Shown: positions 12,450-25,400 of the stretch, in pieces
Numbering within the stretch: position 1 is the stretch's first letter
Layout: every line of letters begins with the position of its first letter
Assembly (NCBI RefSeq): GCF_026212465.1
Contig: NC_080049.1
Span: 35,570,885-35,634,884, forward strand
Reading direction: 5' to 3'
DNA length: 64,000 nt
Source of the DNA: Amaranthus tricolor
Lineage: Eukaryota > Streptophyta > Magnoliopsida > Caryophyllales > Amaranthaceae
Translations under genes and position numbers: made by a program
The notes under the pieces: generated by a model
The model's input: only the letters and a program-made list of their open reading frames with translations
The model's database searches: none
Told to the model about the DNA's origin: nothing

Positions 12450-15400
12450 ATGGAATTTAATTGCTTATTGAAGATCTATTCAATCATTTATATCTTCTTA
12501 TTTGTTTCTTCTTCTCTGGTTTCCCCTGTTTCTTCTTCAATGGATTCTGATATTGACTCTAAACTAAGCAATGAAACGCATCGTTTTCGGCCTGGTGAAC
12601 AAGTTCAGAGGTTAAGAAGAATCAGAGAACATCTTAAAAAGATCAATAAAACTCCTGTTAAAACTATTCAAGTACGTATACTTCTAATTTTCCTCTTTTT
12701 TCATCTTTTTTTGGAGTCAACTATTTAAGTATTGGATTTATTGTTTTTGGGGTTTCAAATGAATAGATGGTTCATACAATCACCAGTTAAATCATGTGCA
12801 CATCGTATTTATCTAATATTACGATAAAACACCAATCAGAAACAACATTTTATAAGCTTTAATACTAACAAGGATGGGGTTATGTATATTTGAACTCAAC
12901 CCCGATACGGTGACAAAATGCAAATAAAGGTTAAGAATATTAACCTAAAAATGGAATATCAATATTAGCTTAAGCTTTGATTTGACAAAAATAACATTTA
13001 TGTTGTAATAAATTTGTAATTATTTGAATGAATGCAAGTGTTAATGTTATTATTGTTGGCTTTATGTTAATAGAGTGTAGATGGGGATCTTATAGATTGT
13101 ATATTGGCACATCAACAACCAGCATTTGATCATCCTATGTTACAAGGTCAAAAACCATTGGTATGTTTCACTCTTTTCTTGTTTCTATGGAATTTGCTAC
13201 ATTATCCAACTAAATTAAATTTTTATTGCAAATTCAAAAGCAAATAAATTTATTTATTTATATTTTTTAATTTTTAAAAACAATTTTCAGGAAGCACCAG
13301 AGAGGCCAAAAAGCCAGGAAAGTAACAGTATGTTTGAAGAAAGCTTGCAATTATGGCATTTAACAGGAGAAGCATGCCCAGAAGGAACAATTCCAATAAG
13401 AAGAACTATTGAAGATGATATGATGAGAGTTAATTCTATTAGAAGATTTGGAAGAAAACCCAGAAGAGTTAGAAGAGATTCTACTGGCTCTGATCATGAG
13501 GTGATTCTTTTTTACTGCTTCCCTCCAAATTTATTTTAAATAATTAATATTAGGTAAATTTTTTCAAAATTTAATGTAAATTCATATTTAAATAAAAGGA
13601 ATAAGAAAAGAAAAGAAAAGGCAAAGTACTTGAGCTTCACCATCATTATCACCATAAGCCTCTTAGTGAACACTAGGCAAAGGGGTCAAAAGACACTGGA
13701 AAAGAACTTATTAAAGTTTCAGGTTGTCCCTCTTCTATTTCCTTTTTTCATTCACCAATAAATTACAATTTATAATAATTAAAAAAAAAACTATTTCATT
13801 CATATAGTTATGGGCTTTGGTTTTATAAGCTAGAATTACTATTTACAATTAAAAGTTAATTTTGATGATTTAAAATGGAATTTCATTTTTAATTAATATA
13901 ATATAATTAGTGAATAAGATATTAAAATTGATGTGGGCGATTTGGTCACAAATTACTATTTTATCTTACTTCGTTTTAAATATTTACTAACTAGCATATT
14001 TTTACTAAATATTATTCTCATGTTTCATTTAATTAGTTAGCCACATTTCAAATTTCGACCTAGAAAAATTATTGTGAATAATTTAATTTATTTTTTGTTA
14101 CCTGTTAATAATTCCACTTTTTGAAAATTTTTTAATAATTCAACATTTGATTTTAGTTTGTTGCCAATGGATCCTTTAAAAAATGACCTGTTATATCAGG
14201 TTACCTCTCATCTTCTCTTTCTTTATAAAAGTCCAAGCTACTTTCCATTATCTGCCATTGCTAATAATTCCACCTTTTTAATTTTCTTTAATAATCTAAC
14301 TTTTACTTTTAGTTTGTTGTCAATGGACCATTCAAAAAGCTAAATGAAATTGCTATTATTTCTTAAGCTTATGAAGTTTTGATTATTGAATAAATAGTAA
14401 TTGTCTTTACGTACATATCCCATCAACTAGGGGTGTTAAAAAAATTCAACCCGCCTGACCTGACCTGCTGACCAACATCCTAAACTACGGGTCAATATTT
14501 TTAAAAATAATGTAATCTGGGTCGGGTACCCAATCCGCCTTAACCAAGTTGAGTCATGGGCCACAAAATATATTGAGTCGGATACCCCCCACCCGTTATG
14601 TATTATCTTTATCAAAGTTGAAATTTACGCGTTAAAATTTTATAATCAATATAATTATAAAAAACTAATAATAGTCGTATGTTTTTCACTTCTTTTCAAA
14701 GTATACTAACCCCTTTAAATGAGTGGCAAAGAGAAATTGAGTATTTAAAAAATTGTTGGATTTTTTGTTAATAAAATTTAAACAGACTTAATATTTATGG
14801 ATGAGATATGTTGGATTATTATAAATTAGTGATAAAGAGAAATTGAGTATTTAGCTTCTTGAAAAGTCCATTGGCAACAAAATGAAAACAAAAGTTGAAT
14901 TATTAAAGAAAAATTCAAAAGATGTGATTATTAGCAGGTAATGAAAAATAGGTTGAATTATTATAAAGAACTAGAAGATGAGAGATAACCTGATATAACA
15001 GGTCATTTTCTAAAGTGTCCATTGACAATAAACTAAAAGCAAAAGTTAGATTATTAAAAAATTTTCAAAAGATAAATTATTGACAAGTAATAGAAAATAG
15101 ATTAGATTATTCACACAAATTTTTTCTATTAGAAAAAGTAAATGTAATATCAATGCATTAATGGGTCAAATTGTGTAGTATATATCCATAACCTTTAGCA
15201 AAGAAGTAATATAAGTAATAAGCATAATTAGTGGTGCAAATAAAAAGTAGGCAATGTACCCTTTGGAAATCATAGTTAGTACCTACTCTTTTAAGTATTA
15301 TTTATTAGTATAATCCATGCTTTGTAGAATTATAGTCATAATTCTGTTTTTCCTTTTTGAAACTTGAAGAAACTTAAAGCAACAAATTTAAACCTTACAA

Positions 15401-16058
15401 TAAATTAAGTTTAGAACACAACTACCAACTATTTTGCTTTTAGGGTGCTACCTATGTTAAAAGGGGTTAGCCATTGATGACTTGCACTTTTTAATAAATT
15501 CTAATCCTAATACAGTGTCGTTTTGATGTTTTGGGAAACTTTATGTAAAACTATCAAATTACTAATTAGTATGTAATGTACCTATGTGAATAATGAGGCA
15601 GATATATGTTAAATTGCTATTTCCATCATAAAAATATAGGCAAAACAATATGTTCCATGATTTTTTATTTTTTTTTTTTTGCTTTGAAGGGTTTTTTTTA
15701 AAGTTTTTACATTTGTTTGGTAAATGGCTATTAGTTATAGCTGCTGTTTTGTTTGATCTACTAGAGCCCAAAAGTATCGGTTGATAAGTTAAGATGAAGA
15801 TGGTTGGTTAACAATTAATAAAAAACCTAAAGTCAAAAAAAATTCTTAGCAAAGAGTCATTTAGCAATATTTAAGATATATATACTAATCACATTAGGTA
15901 ACAATTTTTCCTTTAATACTTTCCAATTTATCAAAATTTTTGTATGCTCATTCATTTTCTTAATTATTTTTACCAATTTAATCCTTTTTACTTATTTAAG
16001 AATATAAATATGACTATTAAACAATGTGATATCATATCAAAATTTACTAACCAGAAAA

Positions 16059-16091
<33 letters not shown>

Positions 16092-18741
16092 CATTAATGT
16101 AAAATCAGAAATGTTTGGTTTGGCAGGATTAGAGTTAAGCAACCTCAGTGAATGATTTTTATGACTGAAACTATAAGAGAAATATTTATGGTAGTTGGTT
16201 GTTCTTTAACTTCCCCCCAATTAATTTTGTACAGTTTATTGCTTCTTCTAGTAACTCCTTACTTCCATGATTTTCTTCATTTAGTGTTATTTCACTCACT
16301 TGTATTTAATTTCCCTGATGACATATTTCTGCTATCAAAATATTCCATGATTAGCATGCTTTTGGATTTTCTTTTTGTATTTTCTAATCCTCATTTGTCT
16401 TATTTTCTTAAAATAGAATACATGACATTTATTTTCTTATTACCAACGTTACCTCAAATCTAACTTTATTAGAAGGTTAGAGTTTAGACAACCCTTTAAT
16501 TGATCACGGACTGTTTAGTTGTTAGTATTAAAATACTTAATTTGAGAATTTTTATGGTAAATTTTATAATCTAGTTTAAATTGAAATATATTTTTTTGTT
16601 GGACATATTTCTAAGATTTTTTTTTTTTTTTTTAATTTTTTTATTTAACAGCATGCAGTGGGATATGTATCCGGACAACAATATTATGGAGCAAAAGCAA
16701 GCATAAACGTTTGGTCACCTAGAGTTTCTAATCCATATGAATTCAGTTTATCACAAATGTGGGTCATTTCTGGTTCCTTTGGTGATGATTTAAACACAAT
16801 TGAAGCTGGTTGGCAGGCATGTTATTTTCTTCATTTTATTAATATTACATTTTTTAAAAAATTATTTAATTATTAGAGTAATTTATTCCTAGGGAATAGA
16901 ATTTATTAATTATTATTCACATTAATTTATGATATGGAACTATAAATAGAGTATCAATTAATTGCTTATTAAGTGTTGATTGTTGTAATTTATTGTTGGC
17001 TACTAACTAACTATTATTTCTCAGTTATTAATACTTGTATGAGTCAACAAATGTGGCTAATTTAGACTAACTAAATTAATTATTTTCTGTTTCAGGTTAG
17101 CCCTGAGCTTTATGGAGACAACTACCCTAGGTTCTTTACCTATTGGACTGTAAGTTTTTAAATACTAATCTGTCTTTTTAAATTTGTTATTTTTAATTAT
17201 TTTATGTGAGAGTTTTTTAGTTAAATAATTTAGATTTTAAAAGGGTACACAATAAATTGTTGTGATTCAATTTGACGTATATATTAAGTCTTAATATTTT
17301 TAATTTCATTTAATTAATAGTATAAAAATTAATATATAAAAATATATGCTTAGAGAAATCTAATAAATTTCATATAATTATATATTTTTTAGAATAAGGG
17401 AGAATAAAATAAACTAGATAAATGAATGAATAGAAATTATGTTATAAGACTACGGAAGAAGTATTAAAGATGAATTAGAGAGTATAAAATAATTAATGCG
17501 ACACTTAATTAATTAAATATTTTGGTAAATATGGCAGAGTGATGCCTACCAAGCGACTGGATGCTACAACTTGTTATGCTCTGGCTTTGTTCAAACTAAT
17601 AGTAGGATTGCTATCGGGGCTGCTATTTCACCAACATCTTCATATAAAGGAGGACAGTTTGATATTAGCTTGTTAATTTGGAAGGTAAACTAACTCGTTG
17701 TTTTTACAGTTTTCAAAAGTAAATTTTAAAGCTCAATATCTATAACTACATATTATAAAGAATATATAATAAAAACTTTATTAAAACGAATCTAACGAAG
17801 TTTCAAATAGTTATATTTTATCTTCTATATAGTCTCAAAAACTAATCAAATTTCTCTCTCCTTAAGTGGAATATTTTAACCGTAAAGCACATGAGAAAAC
17901 AGAAATAGTACGTATTTGTTTAAAAATATATGATAATTGCTACCAATAGTAAAGCAGAAATAATCTTTTCATTTGATTTATGATTAATAAGGTTGAGGTT
18001 ATTAAAAATATAATAGATGAAAATACAAATTAATTTATGTTTATCACTTTAAGGTACGTATATATGGTACCTTAAAAGATACTCCGGATATAATAATACT
18101 GAAAACTTGCCTACTTAGTTTGTACGGCAAATCACCTTGATTAAAACATTTCTCACAACTTTGCCGAATTATTTTTTCCATATGCACATGGAAATGCATA
18201 AAAAAATAAAATTAATGGGATTACGTATAAGGATTAAAAATAAAAACATGGTCTTTTATGATAGAATTACAAATAATTGAATTAATTAAATGTTATTATT
18301 ATTATTTTTACTTTTATATTATTCTCTAAAAAATCATAATTATATTTTTTTGGTACAATCCAGGATCCAAAGCACGGAAATTGGTGGCTCGAATTCGGAT
18401 CAGGTATTTTAGTCGGGTATTGGCCCTCATTTTTGTTCACCCACCTAAGAGACCATGCAAGTATGGTTCAATTTGGAGGAGAAATAGTGAATTCAAGGGC
18501 ACAAGGTTTCCACACTTCAACACAAATGGGAAGTGGTCATTTTTCAGGGGAAGGCTTTGGAAAAGCTTCCTATTTTAGGAATTTACAAATTGTAGATTGG
18601 AGTAATAGTTTAATTCCATTATCTAATCTCAAAGTTTTGGCAGATCATCCAAATTGCTATGATATTAGAGGTGGGATTAATAATGTTTGGGGTAATTATT
18701 TTTACTATGGAGGTCCTGGGAGAAATGTTAGGTGTCCCTAA
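12450..18741 (+). CDS. Neprosin-family glutamic peptidase (DUF239), secreted
   Basis: Seven exons join in frame: 12450-12671, 13074-13160, 13291-13500, 16652-16816, 17096-17149, 17538-17684, 18364-18741 (TAA), giving 420 aa. Residues 1-30 form a hydrophobic signal peptide, which selects ATG 12450 over the in-frame ATG 12327. The N-terminal activation domain (old DUF4409) follows, with KTIQ-SVDGDLIDC and QQPAFDHP. The neprosin domain starts near HAVGYVSG and includes IEAGWQVSPELYGD, ATGCYNLLCSGFVQ, WLEFG, VQFGGEIVNS and a C-terminal Cys-rich end. Glu224 (IEAGWQ) and Glu335 (FGGE) are 111 residues apart, close to the 109-residue spacing of the catalytic Glu188/Glu297 pair known in Nepenthes neprosin, so I infer they are the dyad. 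The activation peptide is presumably cleaved after secretion; the substrate is unknown. All introns are GT-AG except intron 4, which has a GC donor (CAG/GCATGT). The gene appears intact. Confidence 0.93.
14061..15128. mobile_element. Fold-back element in intron 3 of the neprosin-like gene
   Basis: Arms of about 290 bp (14061-14350 and 14836-15128) are inverted copies. Both contain GACCTGTTATATCAGGTTA or its reverse, and both carry two internal copies of a TTTTAGTTTGTTGYCAATGG unit. The ends are TAGAAAAATTATTG and its inverse. The interior (about 14427-14600) looks like a further insertion starting AGGGGTGTTAAAA. A related element with GAAAAATTRTCC ends sits at 48024-48385. Unspliced transcript would fold into a long hairpin here. 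Confidence 0.7.
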
Positions 18742-21700
18742 AAATTAGGGCACCTAAATTTTCCATCACATATTGTATTTTTTGGGGTGCCTTAAGTTGG
18801 GGTTTGTCGTAATTGTTCATGGGTTTGGGTTATTTTTATAGTTTTTTTTTTCTCTATTTATATAAAAAATTTTGGGATCTTAGTCTAATGTGTGATCAAT
18901 TAATTAATCACATTGTTTGTAGGAAGCCTTTGTATAAATTTTATCTCGGAAAGGAAAAGTGAATATAGTATGATTTTCTTTTTTATTTTGATTTTTTGTC
19001 TTCGTTTCCTCTTATTTTCTTTTCGTTATCAAACAAATGAACAATCCATTTTATTTATTACACAAGCCTAATATTTTATACTAATATTACAAATCTATGG
19101 AGCTTGGTTGTCAAATTCAACAACTACAATGAACCAATATTAAATACAATATATATTTTAGTTGGACAAATTTTTATTCCACAAATTTTGATATATTGAT
19201 TAGCTTTGAAAACATATTCACAGTCACTATATTCGTCACTTTAGTTATATATATTTGTCACGTTAATTCATACGAAAAAATCTTATATTAAATTAGTACA
19301 TGATCTTTTGTCCCTTGAATTTGTTATATTAATGTCTATATTAAGGTTAGCTAAGTTATGAAAAGAATAAGAAAAAAAAGTATGAATTGTTGATATAGTA
19401 TAAGGGAAAAAAATATGAAGTTTGTTTGACAAATGGTTAGCTCGTTAGGGTTGTTGTCTAATTTGGTCAACTAGAAGTATTAGTTAATAATCTAGATATT
19501 AAAGCAAGCTATTGACTGTATTAGGGAAAAGTAAGCTAAAATTTAAAAGTCAATGTAAAAATTATTTTATTAATTGTTTGACCAACTAAAAAGTCAAAGA
19601 TAGCCAATTAAAAAACTAACAAAAGTATTAATTGTCAAACACTGCATGAACAACAATGAATGAAAGTAGTGAACACATTATCATGAAATTTAGCAAGTTA
19701 AGTAAATCAGATAAATAAAAAAAATTTAATAAACTCGGAGGAACAAAAGAAGTATTACTTGAGTATGAAATAGAGAGCCTAATGAAATGATTGACCGTGC
19801 AGAACGAGCTTGAGTCACTTAGAAGTTGGAAAGTAATCCTTTATTGAATGCCCATATGAATGTGAATGCCAAGAATTTTGAACGTATTGTCCGAACACGA
19901 TCATTATTGTGCATAATTAATGTTATTTTCAAGAGTACACTACTATAATAATGCATTTCACTTAAAACTTTTCAGGTAGATCAAGAGTACACATAATTAA
20001 TTTTAAATTTTTTTTGAAAAAAGTATTACATACTTCAATTGAAATAATACGTAATTTTTAATTTTTGTAAATTTTCTCAAGATAGTTTTAAAATAGGAAG
20101 ATGGGCTACGAATTTGAAGGTCAGCATTTGATACTAGCATGATGTGCATTAGATTTTTGTAGGGTTCATAGATAAAAATAACATATAAATGAAGGATGAA
20201 TGATTATCTAAAATAAGAATAATTTTCCATATTCATTGTCTTACTTTTCGTGAGATGTTATGACTTTAAGCATCGCATTTCTAGCCACTCTTGAGAATCA
20301 ATCTAACTACTAGTTGAGTTTAATCTAAATTTAGGTTAAATTAAAAAGTTATCTTGATATATGTTACTAATGCATGTATGATCACGTAAACGACCCCACT
20401 AATTATCTAATTAGCTAACTAATAATATAATAAAATGATTTCCTAAACAATGCTTTGTATGATCAAGGAGGATAAGGTTTAAGCTAAGCTTGTTGCAAGT
20501 GTGAAAAGAAGGTATAATCAAAGAGATAAATGAGAGAGACATGTAATGAATGCAAAGCAGTAGTATTAATTAATAAACCATGTTCATATTTGACAGCAAA
20601 ATGATAATATCGCAATTAATTAGCATGATGGATCTTGGTGATCATAAATTGACGACGAATGAGATGGAATGAATGATTTAATACTTAGTAATTTCGTAAG
20701 TCAATCTATAGCATATTAGCACATGCATGAGTTTTAATATCTCCCACCAAGATATAACAAACTCTAATCGTCTGACAGAGCATACGTGATATTGATAAAA
20801 TATATATTAAATTTAATTGCTATAATTATCAGCTTAAATTTTTAATTTAATTAGTGATTTAACATTAATCAAGATTTAGTATGAAATACAAAAATCTAAA
20901 AAAAAAAAAATTATAAATATTTATCCTTTTAACATATCATAATAAATAAGTTCAAATAGTATGAACACGCAAGTACATAACTTTGGACAACATCAAAGAA
21001 TATGAGTATATGACCCCAATCGCATCTCCGTAACTTGGAAGCCAAGTTGCTCTTGAGTGCTAAAGTCTTCATCTAAGAATGATCTAAAGTCAACCCTTCA
21101 AAAAAAAAAAAAAAAACAACACTAAATGATAGATAGGTATGCTAAATTCTAATAATTTTAACTTAGATCCTAAGTTAGTGCATCGGATCATGCATGTAGT
21201 ACAATTTATTAAAGGAATCCAATATAATCTAAATGAGATAAAAAGTAGATCAATTTACAATCTATGTACATGAATAAGCTCCATATATATATTTAAAAAA
21301 AAAAAAAAGCAATATATACAAGAATACAATACAAGCATTGGGATCAGATGATAATGCAGCTAGCGCAAAATATGGGTGGTACAATATTTTAACCGCGGCA
21401 AGGGAGATGTTTATTTTGGAATATGATGTGGTATTCACAATTGTTTTAGATCAATTCAACTTCTTGTCATCATAATTGTGTTTGACCAAAGCTACTTAAC
21501 ATTAACCAAGTAAGAAATGAAGTACTAAGCATTTCTCCTTGCCCTATAGGCTATAGCTATCTTCTCTCTCAATTCTAACTTTATGCTTAAATATTCGGTT
21601 TATAGTTATGACTATGACCGTAACCCACTAGATTATATATAAGTTATATATCTAATTTTTTAATGTGCAGTTACAATAATAGTTTTCCAACAGATTTCAT

Positions 21701-22426
21701 GTTAATCTTCATTTTTTATTTCGCTATTGCTTTCTTTCAATTGTTCCATACAATGTGATAATTCACTAGTACACATTAATTCATCATTCAAAAATATATA
21801 TTTAAAAATAGTAGTATTTCGAAAATATGACTTTGCCTCAATTAAAGCATGTAATACCATTTAGTTCAATTTTCAATTTCCTCATCTCTTAGTCCTCCCC
21901 TTCCGTCAACCTACTTTGTACTTGTCCCTTAAGATTGACTCGGTTAAAGCAAATTTTAAAAATAATAGTATTTCGATGATATGAACTTGTTTCAAATAAA
22001 GCAAACTTAAAAAAAAAAAAGTTAACTGAAAGTAAACTAAGAAGAAAACAATTAAAGTGGTATTTGATTAGAAGAAAAACGGTTTGCTTAAAAACTATTT
22101 TACACTTTACTGTTATTACTTGTACTTAATAAGACAAGGAATTCAAAAATGACATTTAAGATGAATTTGAGTTTTCCATCCCTTTCTATCCTCCCCTCTC
22201 CAATTCCTAACATCTTAATTTTTCCAATTTAACTTAACTTAAGGATCTTCCATCAAACCGAACATAGCAAAACTCGTTTACATACGAGAACTAAGGTTCT
22301 ACCGACATCCAAGAGAAATACCACAAAAGGAGGCCTTAATCCATTATTGAAACATCAGTTAGCTTAATGATCAACTAGCCAAAAAATTTGTAAGAGCAGG
22401 AATCACAGTTGAAACCCAAGAAAAAA
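18742..22426. other. Intergenic between neprosin-like and PPR genes
   Basis: No gene supported. It contains the putative MITE at 19423-19643 and poly-A tracts near 20897, 21099 and 21296. The two flanking genes are convergent, so both 3' ends lie here. Confidence 0.6.
19423..19643. mobile_element. Putative MITE
   Basis: The left end TGTTTGACAAATGGTTAGC and the right end ATTGTCAAACAC are inverted (GTTTGACAA). The interior has AGTCAA/TTGACT-rich text shared with a region near 15700-15840. No target duplication was defined. Confidence 0.35.
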
Positions 22427-25400
22427 TCATTCTGCAATAACCACTTCAAGCAACTTCTTACATTCCTCATTCACCTCAACATTTTCCATCTTCAAACGAC
22501 GACCCATCGAAGGACTAGTCCTTCCAGCAGCAGCGTAAGTTCTTATCAACGATTCAAATACTTCAGCACCCAAGTTATCCATGTTTTTCTTCAGAAGCTC
22601 CAGAAAACCTTCAGCACCATCAACATCCTTGTTCTGTTCAAAGAGTTGCATCATTGCACTTACGACCTCGGCTTTAGGGATCCACTTTTCGGTTCCACCT
22701 ACCCTGCCAGCGGTTATCGCGTACTCGACACAATCGACTGCTGACTTGATTTTCCCTTTCTTCACATGGTAATCTAAGAAAATATCCCATGTTTTAGCAT
22801 TAGCTTTTGCCCCTCTATTGTCAGCACGCTGTTTGAGCTCTTTAGCCTTGTCAAATAGATCGTCTTTGATGTAAGCTTCGATAAGTGCGTTAACTATCCG
22901 AATATCATAAGTTAAACAGCCAGATTCCCATTCCTTGAAGCATTTCTCAGCACCTGGCATATCTTTTAAGTTGATCAACGCCTGAATCATATTCAAGTAA
23001 GCGATATTCGGAGTTTTAGGGAAGGCAAGCCTTAAAGAGCGCCAAATACGATAAATCTCGACCACATTTCCAGTTTTTCCATATAAAGTAATAAGGAATT
23101 GGTAAGGTAAAAGCTCTTTAGAAGTATTCCGCTTCTCGAGCTCCTTGAGAGCATTCTCAGCCTTGTCAGTCATCCCTGCATCAGCATAAATGGATGCTAA
23201 ATTGCTGTATGTAGTCCAGTCTTCTGCAACCCGTCCATCCCTCTTCATCTCATCCAAAACCCTTTCAGCCCCATTAATGTCATTAACAGCTGCTAGAGCT
23301 CTCATCCATATATTATATGTGAAAACTTGTAGCATGATATTCGAAGCCTTCATTTCTTGTGCCAGACCAGGTACTCTTTCAGGCTGACCATTTTTTGCAT
23401 ACATGGTCATCAAGCTATTATAAGACATGGCTGTAATAGGGAGGCTGAGTTCCTTCATCTTCTCCATGAGTGCTTCAGCCTTATCAGAGATGGACTCCTT
23501 ACAGTAAGAATTAAGAAGGGCACCATAGCACTCTATGTTTTTTGATGACTCAGGAAGATCAATGAAATAGTTCTCAGCAGCAGGAATGCCATGAGTCTTA
23601 GCAATTAGATCAAGGTGGATAGCTTGGTCACTTAAAGTCATGTTCATGCCTCTTCTAGCCATAGTGTCTGAAAGCTGCATACGATTTATCATATGAATTA
23701 ACTGCTCAGTAAAATAGTTGACGATGGAAATTGTTGAAAACAAGGAAAAAAAGGGAAAATAGCAAGTACTCAATAAAAGTAACAAAAAGCATTGCCAATA
23801 CTATAACAGGAGGTAATTAAGTACATCCTGCATACTGGAAAGCTAAAGGAAAGGAATGCCCTCCTTGGATACAATGTCAGAGAAATCTACTTATAGGGAG
23901 AGGATTCATGATTCAGGGCTCTCTCAAATTTACTACATTTTTAGGTCTTGTTGAGGACTAAAAAATTTAGAAAACCATCATCCACACATTCATAGTGTAA
24001 TTTCTTAAACTGTACAATATAATCAAATGTATATGTTTGCACCTATCAAACACCAGGATAGCCAAACTTAAAACATTAGTACATTTGGTAAAATAGCTAG
24101 AGCAGAAAGCTCAGAACATCAGTCCCCAACTCCCACCACAATTAACAAAGAAATCCAAGAAGCGACACAAAACCTTATCCTTTAAACCATAATTGATAAA
24201 TTGTTGACACTTCCTACTATGCTAAAGAACTCAACACATTTGAAAGGTAATTCAGCAGAGTGAAATGCCAAAGCTTTAATGCCAACAATATGAGGCATCT
24301 AAAAGTTTAATACATAGTGTATATACCATAATAAACACAAAAAATATTTTATCTCACAAACCCAAGTTTCAGTCAAGCAAATGTAATCATCAATTCTAAT
24401 TTCAGAATGTTAGTCGGGTACAACTCACAAGTTATAGCTCCTAGCTTTGACATTACGGGATTGTCATACTTTTAGGCTTCAATCCAATAAATCCAAGAGA
24501 AATTCACGAATCATAGCTTGAACATGCCCCAAAACCACAACCCAATCACCCACACTAGCTAAATTTCTAGGGGAACATTGCCTCCGATTTATTTCAATGT
24601 CTTTTCAGCATTAATAGACTGTTGTGTTACCCGGACTTGAGAACTCGTATCTGACATGGATATGAGCCCAAGTATAAGACTCGGCTAAATTATAAAAAAC
24701 ACCATATTTTTCAGTGCTGAGAATTTGACAAGGCCACACGGATACTTCAGTTCATAAAGAGTCCAAATGATATAAATAAACAGTACAAAACCAAACAATT
24801 GTTCAAAGAGGAAGCAATTTTTAGAGGGATCAAACTACAATTATATAAAAAAAATCTGGAATTTTACATTCATAAAGAAGGTCGAAGCTTGTGCCCAACA
24901 CTCCCTCACCCCAAATCTTCCAACCTTGCTAATAAGCTCATTTTCAGTTCAATCACTCATTTTAAGAACTCACAAGTTCAAAAAGGTTCAGCACTAACAA
25001 GTTCAGACTTCAAAATACCCCTAACTATGACTTTAGAACCAATGCATTCTTTACTAAAACAACTTGTACGCCAATGGAGAAATTTAAAACAACCTTGCTC
25101 TATTGAGTGATCAATTCATAAATCAGAAACAATATCATTTTAACTTGATTTCACAAGTTACTTAACCGTCCAACACAAAAAATAATAACTTTTTTACCGT
25201 AAATCACATACCAAGTAACACATTTATTGGAAATCCAATTAATAAAAGCTTAGAACAATCAAGTCATCAAGACCTAAAAAAATTAAGTAACAAATAACAA
25301 CATCCATTCACAATTTTACCACTATTTAAGCTTGTTAAATCATTTCAACAATTCTGAAAAAAGATCCAGAAAGCCCCTCAATTATTGTAGAAATCACTTC

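Noticed and set aside
16152..16463. 103-residue frame in the third neprosin intron
   Set aside because: T-rich hydrophobic reading of intron DNA, with no family features, and it breaks the peptidase if included.
22409..23545. Plus-strand frames overlapping the PPR gene
   Set aside because: They are antisense shadows of a well-supported PPR exon.
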